28,260 nucleotides of DNA from Coptodactyla brooksi (Eukaryota > Arthropoda > Insecta > Coleoptera > Scarabaeidae), in the NCBI GenBank assembly GCA_033557675.1, contig JAWQRM010000153.1, forward strand, positions 1 to 28,260, in the 5' to 3' direction. Below are positions 8,840 to 19,092 of this stretch, one piece after another. A model generated the notes under the pieces. That model did not search any database. It was not told where the DNA came from and saw only the letters and a program-made list of their open reading frames with translations. Each line of letters starts with the position of its first letter. The stretch's first letter is position 1. A program made the translations under genes and the position numbers.

Positions 8840-9640
8840 TGGACTGTTTAGTTTGAAATCGCTTCGCGCAGCTGTGAGGTAAGAGCAATTGTCTGTTCAC
8901 GTCGAGCGTTTATTGTGACATACCAAGAAGTGTCGATTTCTGCCTATAAATCATCAATAGCAAAATTTACAAGTGTAGTTAATTATATGAGAGCCAACAT
9001 ATACAATATTACATTAATTACAGATTTAAAATTATGCATTGTTAAAAATTAAAATATTGGAAAGGACAAGAGCGGAAATTTCCAAATTAGTGTTTGCTAA
9101 ATTCTTTATTTTTTTTATCTGAAAATTAAAGAATAAGATTTTTTAGTGTACCCTCTCTCTCTATGTATTTAATGAGAAATTTTAAAATTTTGTTATTTAA
9201 AAAAATAAGGTCGAAAAACACTTCTTTACTTAAATTGACCATTATTATTTTCTTTTCAACGTCTATACAGGCTTGCAAAAATGTCTGCAAGCAAAATGTA
9301 AAAAGTAAAATGCTTTCAGAAATGTCCAAGTCCCACGTGATCAAAATCATCTTTTCAAAACTGCAAAAATCACACGTAAACTTGTAAAAAGACAATAATT
9401 AAAATTTTGTTTTGCCGCTGACTTTCTCAATTGTGGCAATTTGGGTGTTTTATTTTAATCATTACCGTACTGCAAGTTTGGTTTCCTAATCAGTTGCGGT
9501 AACGAGCGATTTGGAGATTTCTAAAAATCCTGTATTTAATTCGAAATTTTAGTCGAAGTACAAATTTACTTAATTTTGGACAATTATGAAATTTAGAGTT
9601 ACAACATTATACATCTTTAGGCCATGTGTTTATCAAGATC
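8840..9640. other. No gene recognised
   Basis: Very AT-rich sequence beside the piggyBac right end. Short overlapping frames on both strands at 9126-9395 have low-complexity composition and no motif. I see nothing to annotate. Confidence 0.5.
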
Positions 9641-9661
9641 AACGAACAAACGTTTTCGCGA

Positions 9662-9887
9662 AGTACGAGAAGCAGTTGATGATGACGAACCAGCACTAAG
9701 GCCTTGAATTTCCCGCAGTGCTGAAATGATAGAACAAGTTCGAATCTACATCGCCAATGATAGAAATGTGAGTGTTGGAAAGATTGCAGAAGGTTTACAG
9801 ATTACCCACATTACAGTTCACGAACTTCTAGCCGAATATTCGCAAAGAAAGAAAAGTTTGTGCCTTGTTTTGTACTACATCATTTAA
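9662..9887 (+). pseudogene. mariner transposase N-terminal relic
   Basis: The translation gives EVREAVDDDEPALRP and, after a frame change, RSAEMIEQVRIYIANDRNVS, VGKIAEGLQITHITVHELLA and a degenerate end before a TAA at 9885-9887. Mariner transposases have a short linker with a Gly-Arg-Pro motif followed by a second helix-turn-helix that reads Ile-Ala-Glu-(Glu)-Leu-x-Ile-(Ser/Thr) and then Val-His-x-Ile-Leu, which fits well. The first helix-turn-helix and the whole catalytic domain are missing, and no terminal repeats were found. Confidence 0.7.
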
Positions 9888-9899
9888 GAAATAAAAAAA

Positions 9900-12800
9900 A
9901 GGAAATAAATTAACCATTCGGGGTAATGCTTAGTATTCCTAAAAACACCCTCTATCCAAGGATAAAAATCATATCAATACGCTCCTCTTTTGGATAAATC
10001 TTCATGTTGACTATGCAACACCACAACAATATGCAAATAATAAGGATCTAAACCGCCACAATTACAAAATATAATACCACTCTAGCAAAAACACACTTTG
10101 CAGACTAAAGTGGCAGATGAAATGAATTATCTGACATTTTTAAATACCATAGGCAACTAGATATATTAGAATTTTTATAAGGAAGAATTTAAATAACCAA
10201 CCAAATGTTGCAAAAAAAAACGATTATTTGGCGTATTCTGTAAAAACGGGAAGACTTAGCTATGAACACCTTAATACTACTCGATAGGTAATTAAAAATT
10301 ACATTTCCTGGTAAGTTAAAAAATGTGGCGTTCTATTTAAATTAATCAAGTTCTACCCACTTAAAGTTTTTCTTGATTAGTTTTAATTTTTGGACACTCT
10401 GTATAAGATGGCAAGTTTATGATGATTGAGATAAAAAATATGATCTATTATTATATGTAATTGACTTCACTAGAAATTACGCTTACATAACTTAAATACT
10501 TCTTAAGCATTTGAAACGTGAAAATTAGGTTAAATTTTGATAAAATTCAAATTATTAAAAAAATCTTAAAGTTTACGTATTATAAATCTTATTAAAACAG
10601 ATACTTATTTTGATCGCAGAATCCAAAAATGCAATAATACATAGGGGGTTCCATTAATAAAGGCCTTAATACTCATAAGACTTTTGAGACATCCTGTATA
10701 ATATGAAAGCAAATTTTGAAAAGTAACTATAATAGACCCCGATATATGTTAAAAGTGAAACTTTTTGGAAGCCACGTATTGTGGCCACAATATTCCGTGC
10801 CGTATAGCATAAATAACCCGGTATATATAGGGTGTTGTAAAACAGTTTGTGAGAATAGTTATTCATTTTTTATAGGAACCTCTTCGAACAATGGTTCTCC
10901 AAAATATTGCTACCATACATAAAAGAAAGGCAAAAGCAAGGGAAAAAATAGTTACAGTCGGTAAAAGTTTAGCAAGGCATTTCTCATCCAATGTAATCAA
11001 AGCAACCTAACCTCACTTTGCAAGATCAAAGCATTTTCAGTAGATACTTCACTCTTTTTGGGCTGATATGTCGTAGTCGTCACCATTGGCGTAGCTAGGA
11101 AATTTTCCCAGCTATTTCACCCATTTCATCATTTTCTTCAATAACCTCGATTTTTCTAGGGTTGGCAATGAGTTTTGTAGGGTGAGCAATGAATGCGTAT
11201 TAATAATGCATGTCGCAGTATTCCAATTGCAACACTAAGAAACGTAGTTTCTATGAAGTTTTGCTTCGGTTTGAAGCGTGTGTTGCGGAAGCTGGAATTC
11301 ACTTCGAACACGAATTTTAGGCAAAATTAATTATTTCCAAACAAACATCGACAGAATCCGTTTCTTGCAAAGTACTCTACACTCAATTGTGCGGGCAGTA
11401 AATCTTGCGTGGCACTCTAGGTTCGAACACATTTATTGATTTATTTCAAAAATGTTACCAAAATCTTTTTATGCACAAATGAAAAGAATAAATCAGAAGC
11501 TATAAATTTTTTATGAAAAAAGTATACTATTCCATTAAAAAAAATATAACGTGGTTGTTTGGGAAACCCCGTATGTATGTCAATGCCAGCTTTTCCACAT
11601 AGTCCTTTGCTTACCCTATACCACAGTTTTTGTCCTGCAACGATATCTCTTTCCAATTTCGAGATATTCGGATTATTCTTGATATTATTCAAAACACCAT
11701 AATGTAATATTTATCTATGTGCGGCCTAGATTTTTTTATATACTCATTGCAATATGAAGGAAGGAACGTAGTTCCTTGAACTTTTGTTTCGATACTCCGT
11801 TTCAACATAGTTCCCTCGGCCCCTGATGTATTTATTATAATGATTCACTAACATTTAGAATCCGGCACATTTACCAGTATTATTACCTTGTAGCTATCTT
11901 TATTTTAAAGTCCATTAATCGTAATTGCGTGTTATTTCCTTTCCCTTTTCCATTTTGTTTCTTTTGTAAAATTCGATATATCAACCGAGCAAACACAATG
12001 TCCTGCGCCGTTGTGCGAGCCATCTGCTCGAAATAACAAGCCATTCAAAGTGACATGTTTACAAGCTGTGGTCATGGAAGTATCAGCAAACATTGAGTAA
12101 TGAACCTTCGCGAGCACTTAATACATCCGTTCATAGCACGTCGCAATGCGAATACCAAACATGCATCGTCCTGAAAATGGGGCTCAAGCTACCCGTAAAA
12201 TAGCTAAGTTTTATGTAGTAATTGGCCGATTTTAGTCGTGGACGTATCGATTACAAGTTTCACGGGGAAACGTTATCTGACCTATAAATCTAACCTCAAT
12301 CTACCTCAAGAGGTTCGTACGAGTAACCGAATTTACACGGCCGCGAAGTGTATGCAACACACGAAGAGAGAAATCGCATGACCCCCTATGCACATAGTAA
12401 ACACGAAAAAATGCATATACGACTGTTTACACACGCAACATTTTTTAATATTTCGTAAGTAGTCATAAAATAATTCCAGACTATTATGGACAGGAACTAG
12501 TCAATAATAATATGGAATTATGGCTTTATGAAAAACGAGGAGTGAAATGAGAATCCAAACATAATCCCGGTGAGGATACTTCTTAGAAAATTGTGATAGT
12601 AATTCTTAAACACTCAGCAGTTATTTAAATCTTAAAGTCTTTAGGATAATGAACAAAAATGAAAAACCAGAATTATATACCTATCATAATTACTTTTAAT
12701 GGGTTCACTTACTTATAATTAAGTTTTAATTACCTTGTCCTTCTACCTACCATGACAAAAGGATCGAGGCAGGTGTAGGGACAGGGCCGTTATTAAATAT

Positions 12801-12940
12801 TTCAATTACAATTCTATTTTATAGTTTATTCTGTGGTTGAGAGTAATCACATGGGTGTAGCCACACTGGATTTCTTTCGTTTATAATTCTTAAAGTGATT
12901 TAAGTGCTCTTTATATTTAATACTAAATGCTACTTTGAAA
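9900..12940. other. Long anonymous stretch, no gene recognised
   Basis: About 3 kb of AT-rich DNA. The visible structure is small. An imperfect inverted repeat lies at 10339-10350 with 10372-10383. Strings such as TTTTTGGACACTCTGTATAA (near 10385) and GAGACATCCTGTATAA (near 10685) look like Tc1/mariner-type transposon tips without partners. A 83-codon - strand frame at 11441-11692 contains AGIDIHTGFPKQPRYIFF, has no family I can name and may be repeat-derived. The 11.2 and 11.75 kb segments share an AACGTAGTT string. No tRNA-like A/B box pair is convincing. Confidence 0.4.
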
Positions 12941-12942
12941 TC

Positions 12943-12962
12943 GATAAACCGAAACATATGTT
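12943..12962 (+). repeat. Truncated third copy of the PLE ribozyme core
   Basis: GATAAACCGAAACATATG is identical over 18 bases to the 3' half of helix II plus the GAAAC segment in the copies at 868-885 and 22366-22383. The upstream CTGAAGA half is not recognisable and the downstream side diverges at once (GTT in the cleavage position). It lies just left of a TTAA at 12975-12978 that may bound the next piggyBac, so that insertion may have removed the rest. Confidence 0.5.
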
Positions 12963-13248
12963 GTACCCCTCAGGTTAATAAGACAAGAAACGGATTTTCA
13001 GGTTCTATAAGATTATCAATTAGCTTTTACAATAAATTATTATTAAATTTTTTAAACAAGATTGTTACGCGTATAACCCTCGGGTCATTATGATTAAAAC
13101 TATTTAGATTTATTTGACTTTGTATATTTTTATTCTTTACCCTTTTTATATGAATACTGTAAGTGTATTATAACTGTATAGTAACCAACAAGATGATGCA
13201 TTCATACTGGTCGAATATGCTAGTCTGTGCATGCATACTAATATATCA

Positions 13249-13256
13249 TATAAATA
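13249..13256 (+). promoter_or_regulatory. Candidate TATA box of piggyBac copy C
   Basis: TATAAATA followed by GGGAAC lies 65-72 bases before the transposase ATG at 13321. The same block, with the preceding TTCATACTGGTCGAATATGC, is kept in copy D. Conservation in two degraded copies and the position suggest the element's own promoter, but nothing shows transcription. Confidence 0.4.
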
Positions 13257-13320
13257 GGGAACCCGGACAGCGCGCTTCAGTTTCTTTATACATAGGATTG
13301 AATAAGCATCATTATAAATA

Positions 13321-14467
13321 ATGGCGAGGCGATTTCTGTAGGATGAAGAAATAGATGCAAATGCATCCAAGATTGAAGATACTTCTGAGGTTCAAAATCA
13401 TACCAGCGATGATACCGTCTATGAGAAATCCGAAGCAGCCGCAGACGATTCTTCAGATAACGACGTAGTGCAAATAAATACCGTGGTTCCAGTGCAGTTA
13501 GTAGTCAACAGACAAAGATATATCTTGGATGTCAGAACCTTTCCCCTAAAGTGGACGAGCATATTCAGAGTGAAGGATATTCTATCTATCTTTCAATTTG
13601 GATAATATTACGTTACAAGCGTATATAGAATTATTGTTGTTGGCAGGAGTTTATAAATCACACGACGAATTAACAAAAATTGTGGGATGCAGAAACCGGT
13701 AGACCTATTTTTCATGCAACGATGTCGTTGAAAGTTTTTTATCGAATATTACGCGTATTGCATTTTGACGATAAAGTCAATCGTGAACAAACGAGAGCAA
13801 GTGATAAATTAGCCCCTATAAGAAAGTTTTGGGAGAAGTGGATAGGCATTATGCCTAAATTGTACAATGGAAGTGATAATGTTACTGTTGACGAACAACT
13901 TGTTCAGAATATTGTATGAAAATATAGACTCTTTGTGACATAAGAAGTAAAGAATTACAGTAAGTAAATAAAAAGTTAGTTCTACTTTTTATTTTACCAA
14001 GGATACCACAATTGTATCATGTGTGCTTAAAAAAATAAAAACTACTAGTTTATAACTCTACCAAAGCGCTGGGTAGAAAACAAAGATCAAAGTATTGCAG
14101 CATACACTGGCAAAAGAAAAATCAATCGATGGCCTATTATTTTGTTCTACAATGTATAATGCTTGATGTTAGTGCTTATAATGCGTTGGTGTTATGGAGA
14201 GAAATAAATCCAGATTGGAATAAGAGCGTTTTGTGTAAGAGAAGACTATTTTTGGAAGAATTGGACAAACTGATGGTAACTCCCTATATGATGTCAAGAG
14301 AAGTAGCAGTGCCATCTGCATCTGATGAAATCAGTAAAAGTAAGAGAACACGAAGTAATATGTGTCCGTCAAAATGTGACAATAAAATAAGTACAACATG
14401 TTGTAAGTGTAATAAATATTTGTATAAGGTTCATGTGGTGTATTATTGTCATCAGTGTAAAGATTAG
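13321..14467 (+). pseudogene. piggyBac-like transposase (family 2, copy C), broken
   Basis: The ATG at 13321 begins MARRFL, then a TAG in place of a sense codon, then an acidic region (DEEIDANAS, DDSSDNDVVQ) and YILDVRTFPLKWTS. The frame closes in a deleted region near 13600. From 13680 it reads WDAETGRPIFHATMS, YRILRVLHFDDKVNREQTRA, RKFWEKWIGIMPKLYNGSDN and VTVDEQLVQNI, the last holding the first catalytic Asp. A large deletion then removes most of the core. A scrap TFYFTKDTTI follows, and the last ORF (14129-14467) has MLDVSAYNALVLWREINPDW, KRRLFLEELDKLM and a Cys-rich tail (CPSKC, CCKCNKYL, YYCHQC), the terminal zinc domain. AATAAA near 14612 could be the polyadenylation signal. The copy is not functional. 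Confidence 0.8.
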
Positions 14468-14731
14468 GCAATAATTGGATGCACATCAGAATTTATTTGA
14501 TATGTTCTCCTTTTTTTAGATTTAGTGTTTGTAATATTTTTTTATTATAATACATTTTACTTTAGTTAGTAATAAGATTGCTTTTCTACGTTGTTTGCGT
14601 TTATGTACTGTAATAAAATCACAATATATTAATTTCGAGCTATTCTTAACAATCCTTCTGTACCTGCATACATTGGGTCATTAGGACCCTAATGATGTGT
14701 ATAGTAAAACTAATGAGAACAGCAGGGTTAA

Positions 14732-17336
14732 GTTGTTTACTGATGTTTTCGCTGAGAAGTCATGAATTATTGAGCTTGCACATTAAAATGTCATATTGAC
14801 AGTTTTTCTCTTGGAATCCTGCCTTAAAAATGTCAAAATTGTTGCCAGCAATATTTGTTGTATTGCCTATACAAATTTCAACCTTACCATCAAATTTTAC
14901 CATCAAACTTACAACGGGTTTTGCTTAATAATGAAAATAAATAAAATAACTATTTTATAATTAAGTTTGCACAGGCGCTCTTTTGTTCAGAGCCTATATT
15001 GATTTTTCGATTGCTCTCTAACAGTTTCGTAACGTAAATGCCATAGAAATTATTCTTAAATTTATCGTTATTGTTTGTTTTCCTTTGGCAAACAGCAAGT
15101 TTTATATTTACATTGGCTACAACAATAGGTTCAGAATACATCTTAGTTTACTTCTATAGCATTTAATACTTAATTATTACGCATATTAGTTGCAGGTAAC
15201 ATTTACTAGGAAAGTTGGACTTACCAAACTTGATTCTATTAAACTTCATGGATGATTATTCACTTTAACGATCTTTATAACTGCATTTTAGAAGTGATAT
15301 AAAACTGCACATTACAAATTGTTAAATTGTTTCCACAGCCTTACCCTTATACCACCTTAGGAACCTTAAAAGCTATTTTTGCAATGACGAATGAACAAAA
15401 AGTTAAGTGGTGGTTGAACATGCAGGCACAGATGAACAAAAGAGGTTAATTGAAAGTTTGACGAAGTAAGGAATAGAGAGGATTCACTGTGTAAGGTTCT
15501 AAATCGACAAAACGTGCGTCGTAAAGCTTAGAACGTAAGCTTAGAGTAGAATCGTAAACTTAGGATTTACGATTAAATTAAGACGAAATTTAAGACGAGA
15601 TTTGAACGAAATTAAGCCAGCACTAGTATCGTCGTGTGATCTGTTTGGCGGATATGGAAGATGTTTCAAATTTGGAAAAAGCAAAGAAAAACATACTACG
15701 ATAACACACTCAACCAGCACGTGCGCGACGACAGAAAACATTCAAATTGAACACTAAATCCGCAAGTTAGCATCATCAGGAGCGATGAAAGACTGACTAT
15801 GATTAACATCATCAAGTAAAGAGTAGTATAGGGTTTTTACTAACCTAGTTTGCAGTGTCATCTGAAGAAGTATCCCATACAGTTTCGAACGTAAATAAAA
15901 CTTCAAATGTAAAGGAATTTTGATCAATATACCAGTTGACAGGTTCTCAAGGCTTTGTTTTGTCGTAGAACAAAAAAATGGCCAAAACTTTATTAGATCT
16001 CTGGAATATTATCGCTAGAAAAACGTAAAAGGTTTAATAAAAGAAAAATATTGTTGTCAAAAATACTTTACAGGATTTAAAATGGCCGCCAATTTAGTGA
16101 TTACATAGATTCAGGATCACGAGTTAACGATCCTCCATTGTGCGGTGAGGATTATATCGTCCGTTATTAATCCGATTACAAGTAGGATTGCCACTGTCAT
16201 ATATGATTGATTAGTCGACGGAGGTTGTGCCATGATTTACACCAATATGTTCACAGTAGGCCGTGACGTATCGTATGTCGTGTGTCATGTACAAGACGTT
16301 GTTCGAATATGCGAATGCGCCTGAATAATACGAATTGTCATTTCGTCTTAAAATACAAAAGCATTTCTAGTGCAATATCTTCTTTTGTGATATTTGTTAG
16401 ATTTTCAATTTATATTTGTCTTATTAATATTGCATTTATTTACTGCATCTTCTTTATTAATTTGTATAAGTAGGTATGCGTATGTAGCATACCTAATAAT
16501 AAACATTTTTCGTGGCGGATATTTAGTTCTAAACTGTAATGACAAATGATGAGTGTTTGAGAAGGAAAGGCGTATGATCGAGACCCAGCTCTATGCTTCC
16601 TGCGCTTTCATATAGTTGTAATTCTAAACACACAAGCATATAAAACGTACATTTACATACTTGTGTAGAATTTTGTTATATATACTACACAAATGTTTAT
16701 ACATACTACACGTTAAGAGCTGAAGATAAGAGGAGAGTCTCAAAAAGTCTGTTTTACCCTGTTATCTTTCCATCAATTTCATTATGAAAGGTTTGTAAAA
16801 CGTCTGAGGTTTCCCACCAAAAAATAATCCCAGCCAAGCAGATGAGGCAAATCATCCCAGCCAAGATTTAGCCATTTTTTCCTGGTGATTTATGAGCTAC
16901 AGGGTCTGACGTTGCCGAGGTGAAGGACAATCCCATAAGATTTTATATATTTTATAAGATTTTCAGGATCACTCGGGATCGGTAAGGGATATCGCTTTCG
17001 AACAAAAACCATCATGTGCAGGTGTTTCTAAAAAAATAGAATTACACTTTGCAAGTAGAAATACTTTTTCGTAAGTATTGACACTGAGATTCTGTCAATA
17101 CATCTTCATCTTAAACTTTGTAATGTCAGCTATCAGAATATACATGGTGATTTATACCACGAGGCGAAAAATGAAAATCCATGTTTATTAAGTTTTAAGC
17201 ATAAAATACAAATAATTTTTTTCCCGATCGGGCTTCGTTTTTGAAATATGAAGGCAAAAAGTTTTCGTATTTAACGTTGTTTGTCCTAAAAGTAATAGCA
17301 AGCCATCGAAATCGTTTGATAAAAAATAATTGCTTT
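14732..17336. other. Anonymous stretch with small repeats only
   Basis: I recognise no gene in 2.6 kb. Small structures include TCGTAAA/TTTACGA around 15552-15572 and a 13-base match to the tip of the 24.1 kb transposon (TACCCTTATACCA at 15342-15354). CTGAAGAAGTATCCCATAC near 15861 resembles the start of the PLE ribozyme motif without a good GAAAC end. AATMATCCCAGCCAAG is repeated directly at 16823 and 16850. Short - and + strand frames in 14950-15741 and at 16282-16473 carry no motif. Confidence 0.45.
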
Positions 17337-17363
17337 CTAGTTATGACCCATTGACACAAAAGC

Positions 17364-17402
17364 CTGTGCTACATCAAGACTTATTTTCTTGATGTAGCAC
17401 AG
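17364..17402. repeat. Perfect 15-bp hairpin inside the Jockey RT relic
   Basis: CTGTGCTACATCAAG (17364-17378) is followed by a 9-base loop and its exact reverse complement CTTGATGTAGCACAG (17388-17402). On the coding strand the second arm encodes the conserved LDVAQ block, so the first arm is an inverted copy of coding sequence. Confidence 0.95.
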
Positions 17403-17422
17403 CATTCTTAGTGTCAGTGTGT

Positions 17423-17462
17423 CCCAATTATCAGTTTGTCTGAAGCCAAACTGATAATTGGG
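17423..17462. repeat. Perfect 16-bp hairpin inside the Jockey RT relic
   Basis: CCCAATTATCAGTTTG (17423-17438), an 8-base loop and the exact reverse complement CAAACTGATAATTGGG (17447-17462). On the - strand one arm encodes the PNYQFG block of the RT. It lies only 20 bases from the 15-bp hairpin. Confidence 0.95.
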
Positions 17463-18893
17463 AATTAATGCTTTTCGTTCTATTATGGAATTAAGTCTCT
17501 TTAAGAGTAACTTTCCAAACAGTTTTGATATTACCGGCAGCAGAGATGACTTAACGTCATTAGGTGGCTTTCCTGGTTTTGCAATCATTATCACTTCAGA
17601 TACCTTCCAGCTGCTGGAAACGTATTTAAATCTGAATGCTGCATTTATTAGATAGGTCAACATGACTATCCCTTTCCCTGGCAGTTGTCTCAATAATTTC
17701 CCCGTAATAAGGTCAAATCCAGGGGCTTTCTTTGGACTTATGTTGGTGTTAGTTTCAGTTGCAACTTCATTAGGAGCAACAAGAGTAGTTCATTGTCGTT
17801 CTTGACATATAAACTCATTTAATGAGATCTCTGATTGAATCTCGTTACATTTGAACGTTTCTTCTAGATGCACGGCAAATGCTTCTGGATTCTGTTTGCT
17901 ATCACTGACCCAGCTTCCATCAAATTTTCTTATGGGGGGAATTTGTATAATTGACATTTTTATTTTTCTTATTGTTTTCCGCAATGAGTAATCAGTTGTC
18001 CTATCTGCAGTTAAATTATGTAGGTTAAGTTAATGGTTTCCTCTTTTAGTTTTAGTATTTCCCTTTTAAGATGTTGAGTTTTGTTGTTTAAGACATTTTT
18101 ATCAATGGGATCTTGTTTCCAGCTCTCTTATTTCCAGTGGGTAGTTGTTGGCTTTCGTCGTCGGTCTGAGTACTTTCGTATTATGCCATGCCGCATTTTT
18201 TATAATACTAGTAAACCTCTCAGCCACCGTTTCTAATTGACCATTAGTTTTAAGTTGGATGGTTGTTAAAACTGGCTTATTTGTCGCTTTGATAAGCCTT
18301 TCACTTAAGGTAAGTATCACTGCCGTGTGATCTGAGTCGAAGTCAAAGTTTTCTTCCACTTCAAGAAAATTAGAGGATACTTTCGTAGATATAAAAAAAT
18401 CATAGAACTCTGGAACCTTATTTAAATTCGTAGGCCAGCATGTTTGTTTTCGAGAGGAATGATAGTTATAACCTCTTTTCCCGATTGCTTCTCGTATACG
18501 AAGATATGGCTGATTATGTCATATGGGTTTTCGATATTAGACATATATCAATCTTTTGGCTATTTAGAATTATTTCTAATTCATGTTATATTAGGTTGTT
18601 TGTTTCCGATAAGTGACAGAGTTTCTAGCTTCTAGTCGATTTAGTCTTTCGGAGAACGCGAATGATGAACAACTCAAGCGTGTTCATGATTCGTTGGATC
18701 CTCTGCAGCATAGACTTCTGTGCATTGTTTTGATTTGATGAATTTTGTTTCCCCTCTGCTATCTGTAAGTACGATACTTTGCTGTTAACTTTACTCGATT
18801 GAAATGTTTTTAATTTTAGGTGTGGTCATCTTGCAGGTTAAATATGTTAAATAATAAAAAATGCCTCTTTACTTGCGTATTTAATACTTTAAT

Positions 18894-18926
18894 GGGCGTT
18901 TCGTGAATTTATACTCACATTATCAG
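18894..18926 (-). ncRNA. Possible hammerhead-like motif behind the PLE ORF
   Basis: On the - strand the sequence reads CTGATAA, one base (T), stem GTGA, an 8-base loop, stem TCAC, then GAAAC. This is the layout of the + strand copies at 837 and 22336, including the one extra base before helix II. It lies about 165 bases downstream of the PLE stop codon in the same orientation, where a downstream PLE terminal repeat would be. The core is imperfect (CTGATAA where CTGANGA is required) and I find no clear helix I partner or GTC, so activity is doubtful. Confidence 0.35.
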
Positions 18927-19092
18927 CACTACAAACAAATAGAATTAACGCCACGACAACAAAAAGAACGAAACTTACAAAATAAGTTAAAGTGTGTACA
19001 ATAATGGACTGCACAATACAAAATTTAAAAATATAATGTGAATATACAAGCTAAATAACTGCATATATAGGAATACACTCAAAGCGTAAACG
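18927..19092 (-). other. 3' untranslated side of the PLE
   Basis: AT-rich sequence between the PLE stop codon and the ribozyme-like motif, without other visible signals. It is treated as part of the PLE because of position only. Confidence 0.35.

Larger units (their letters stand above)
12975..14731 (+). mobile_element. piggyBac-like element (family 2, copy C)
   Basis: The right end is clear. Read inward from 14731 on the other strand it is TTAACCCTGCTGTTCTCATT, matched by copy D at 27999-28002. The left end has two candidates. One is TTAA at 12975-12978, since similarity to copy D starts there with AAACGG and TCAGGTTCTATAA. The other is ATAACCCTCGGGTCATTATG at 13073, which looks more like a piggyBac tip but sits in a segment of about 100 bp missing from copy D. 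GGGTCATTA recurs inside both ends (13083 and about 14676). The element is about 1.7 kb and internally deleted. Confidence 0.6.
17337..18440 (-). pseudogene. Jockey-like non-LTR retrotransposon ORF2 (endonuclease and RT), degraded
   Basis: In - strand order, the C-terminal part of an APE-type endonuclease reads CWPTNLNKVPEFYDFFIS and FDSDHTAVILTLS (18430-18290), with the SDH catalytic end block. A linker follows with YPLEIRELE, then RTTDYSLRKTIRKIK, PPIRKFDGSW and FAVHLEETFK (about 18000-17860). The RT N-terminus then reads KKAPGFDLITGKLLRQLPGK, LTYLINAAFRFKY, SSWKVSEVIMIAKPGKPP, SSLLPVISKLFGKLLLKRL and ALIPNYQFGFR. The usual SYRPISLLP block has lost about four residues. After QFGFR the expected 30-odd residues before LDVAQAF are replaced by two hairpins, and the frame ends at 17337. 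Several frameshifts occur and the YADD-type catalytic block is absent. Upstream of 18440 I cannot follow the endonuclease. Confidence 0.78.

Noticed and set aside
9126..9395. 89-codon - strand frame and 74-codon + strand frame on the same DNA
   Set aside because: Both are AT-biased chance frames without motif, signal or neighbour.
10381..10700. TTTTTGGACACTCTGTATAA and GAGACATCCTGTATAA as ends of a transposon
   Set aside because: They are typical tip-like strings, but no inverted partners were found in the neighbourhood.
11405..11435. GGTTCGAACAC, resembling a tRNA-type B box
   Set aside because: No A box at the right distance and no cloverleaf, so no tRNA or tRNA-derived SINE can be supported.
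15861..15895. CTGAAGAAGTATCCCATAC followed by TTTCGAACG, resembling another ribozyme copy
   Set aside because: The stem GTAT/ATAC is only 4 bp, there is no GAAA directly after it and no helix I partner, so it is too weak to list as an RNA.
16823..16865. Direct repeat AATMATCCCAGCCAAG with 27-base period
   Set aside because: Only two units with short spacing. Not a CRISPR array or a target duplication around a recognisable insert.
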